Positions 31,886 through 32,003 of a DNA stretch of 32,003 nt are shown piece by piece. Numbering within the stretch: the stretch's first letter is position 1; every line of letters begins with the position of its first letter. The position numbers and the translations under genes are program-made. The DNA is from Phreatobacter sp. (lineage in GTDB: Bacteria > Pseudomonadota > Alphaproteobacteria > Rhizobiales > Phreatobacteraceae): NCBI RefSeq assembly GCF_022843985.1, contig NZ_JALHMP010000039.1, forward strand, positions 1 through 32,003, given 5' to 3'. The notes under the pieces are model-generated. The model had not been told where the DNA came from. It was given only the letters and a program-made list of their open reading frames with translations, and made no database searches.

Positions 31886-32003
31886 TGTCAATCGGCGTCC
31901 AAAGTTGACCCCTTTTCGGCGTCCAAAGTTGACCCCCTTGCAGTCCGGCAGCGGACGCCCCGACGCAGCTGGTCGGGATTGCGCAGTCGGGGCGACCGCG
32001 GTT
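31886..32003. mobile_element. terminal region of an IS21-family-like insertion sequence, cut by window edge
   Basis: The element seems to begin with TGTCAATCGG at 31886. Just inside are two identical 21-bp direct repeats with a 24-bp period. A TG end with short repeated terminal sequences is typical of IS21-family ends (multiple transposase sites). No transposase frame is in the window, so the family call is an inference. Confidence 0.55.
31892..31936 (+). repeat. two 21-bp direct repeats of the IS end
   Basis: The 21-bp sequence starting TCGGCGTCCAAAGTTGACC occupies 31892-31912 and recurs exactly at 31916-31936, with TTT between. These look like transposase binding sites at the element end. 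Confidence 0.85.

Overview
The window reads as chromosome of a GC-rich alphaproteobacterium, most likely of the Hyphomicrobiales (Rhizobiales). Pointers are a Rhodobacter-type phosphatidylethanolamine N-methyltransferase, the core order ispH-thrB-rnhA followed by a Prx5-type peroxiredoxin, a DsbD-domain protein and YqgE, a type B L36, an alphaproteobacterial GreA/GreB paralogue, and a CtrA-type box (TTAA-N7-TTAAC) next to a CcrM site (GANTC). I cannot fix the genus from sequence alone. No tRNA, rRNA or CRISPR array was seen.

Layout. 1-4.4 kb (minus strand): a MepK/YcbK-like DUF882 peptidase cut by the left edge, an LdtD-like L,D-transpeptidase, and an orphan sigma-54 response regulator with the CtrA/CcrM promoter motifs. 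4.5-7.3 kb: a glycosyltransferase and an LpxH-like phosphoesterase (minus), divergent from a pmtA-like methyltransferase (plus); this is an envelope-lipid neighbourhood. 7.4-15.1 kb (plus): an M3 oligopeptidase, a SnoaL-like gene broken by an amber codon, an AbrB/Doc toxin-antitoxin pair with a clear operator, an ABC1 kinase, a DUF4031 protein, and the run ispH-hicA-hicB-thrB-rnhA, in which a HicAB toxin-antitoxin pair sits between essential or core genes.

15.1-26.2 kb is mostly housekeeping: cupin, peroxiredoxin, DsbD-domain protein, YqgE, pyruvate kinase, a hydrolase, a TPR protein, L36 with a strong promoter, a GreA/GreB paralogue, HutD with an orphan TRAP-type binding protein, release factor 3, and a lipoprotein hydrolase. 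26.4-29.3 kb holds a translationally coupled membrane hydrolase/isoprenylcysteine-methyltransferase-like pair, in which the hydrolase seems to start at an ATT codon, and two small proteins.

29.3-32.0 kb looks acquired: codon use is less GC-biased, and the stretch ends in the terminal repeats of what looks like an IS21-family element. It holds an OmpR-type response regulator, its histidine kinase, and a 48-residue single-span membrane protein. The same operator/promoter layout (CGTCAG-N5-[C/G]GTCAG, then a C[G/A]TAAC box) occurs both before the regulator gene and before the 48-residue gene. This suggests a self-contained regulon in which the regulator drives itself and a tiny membrane protein, and it is the best candidate here for an undescribed system.
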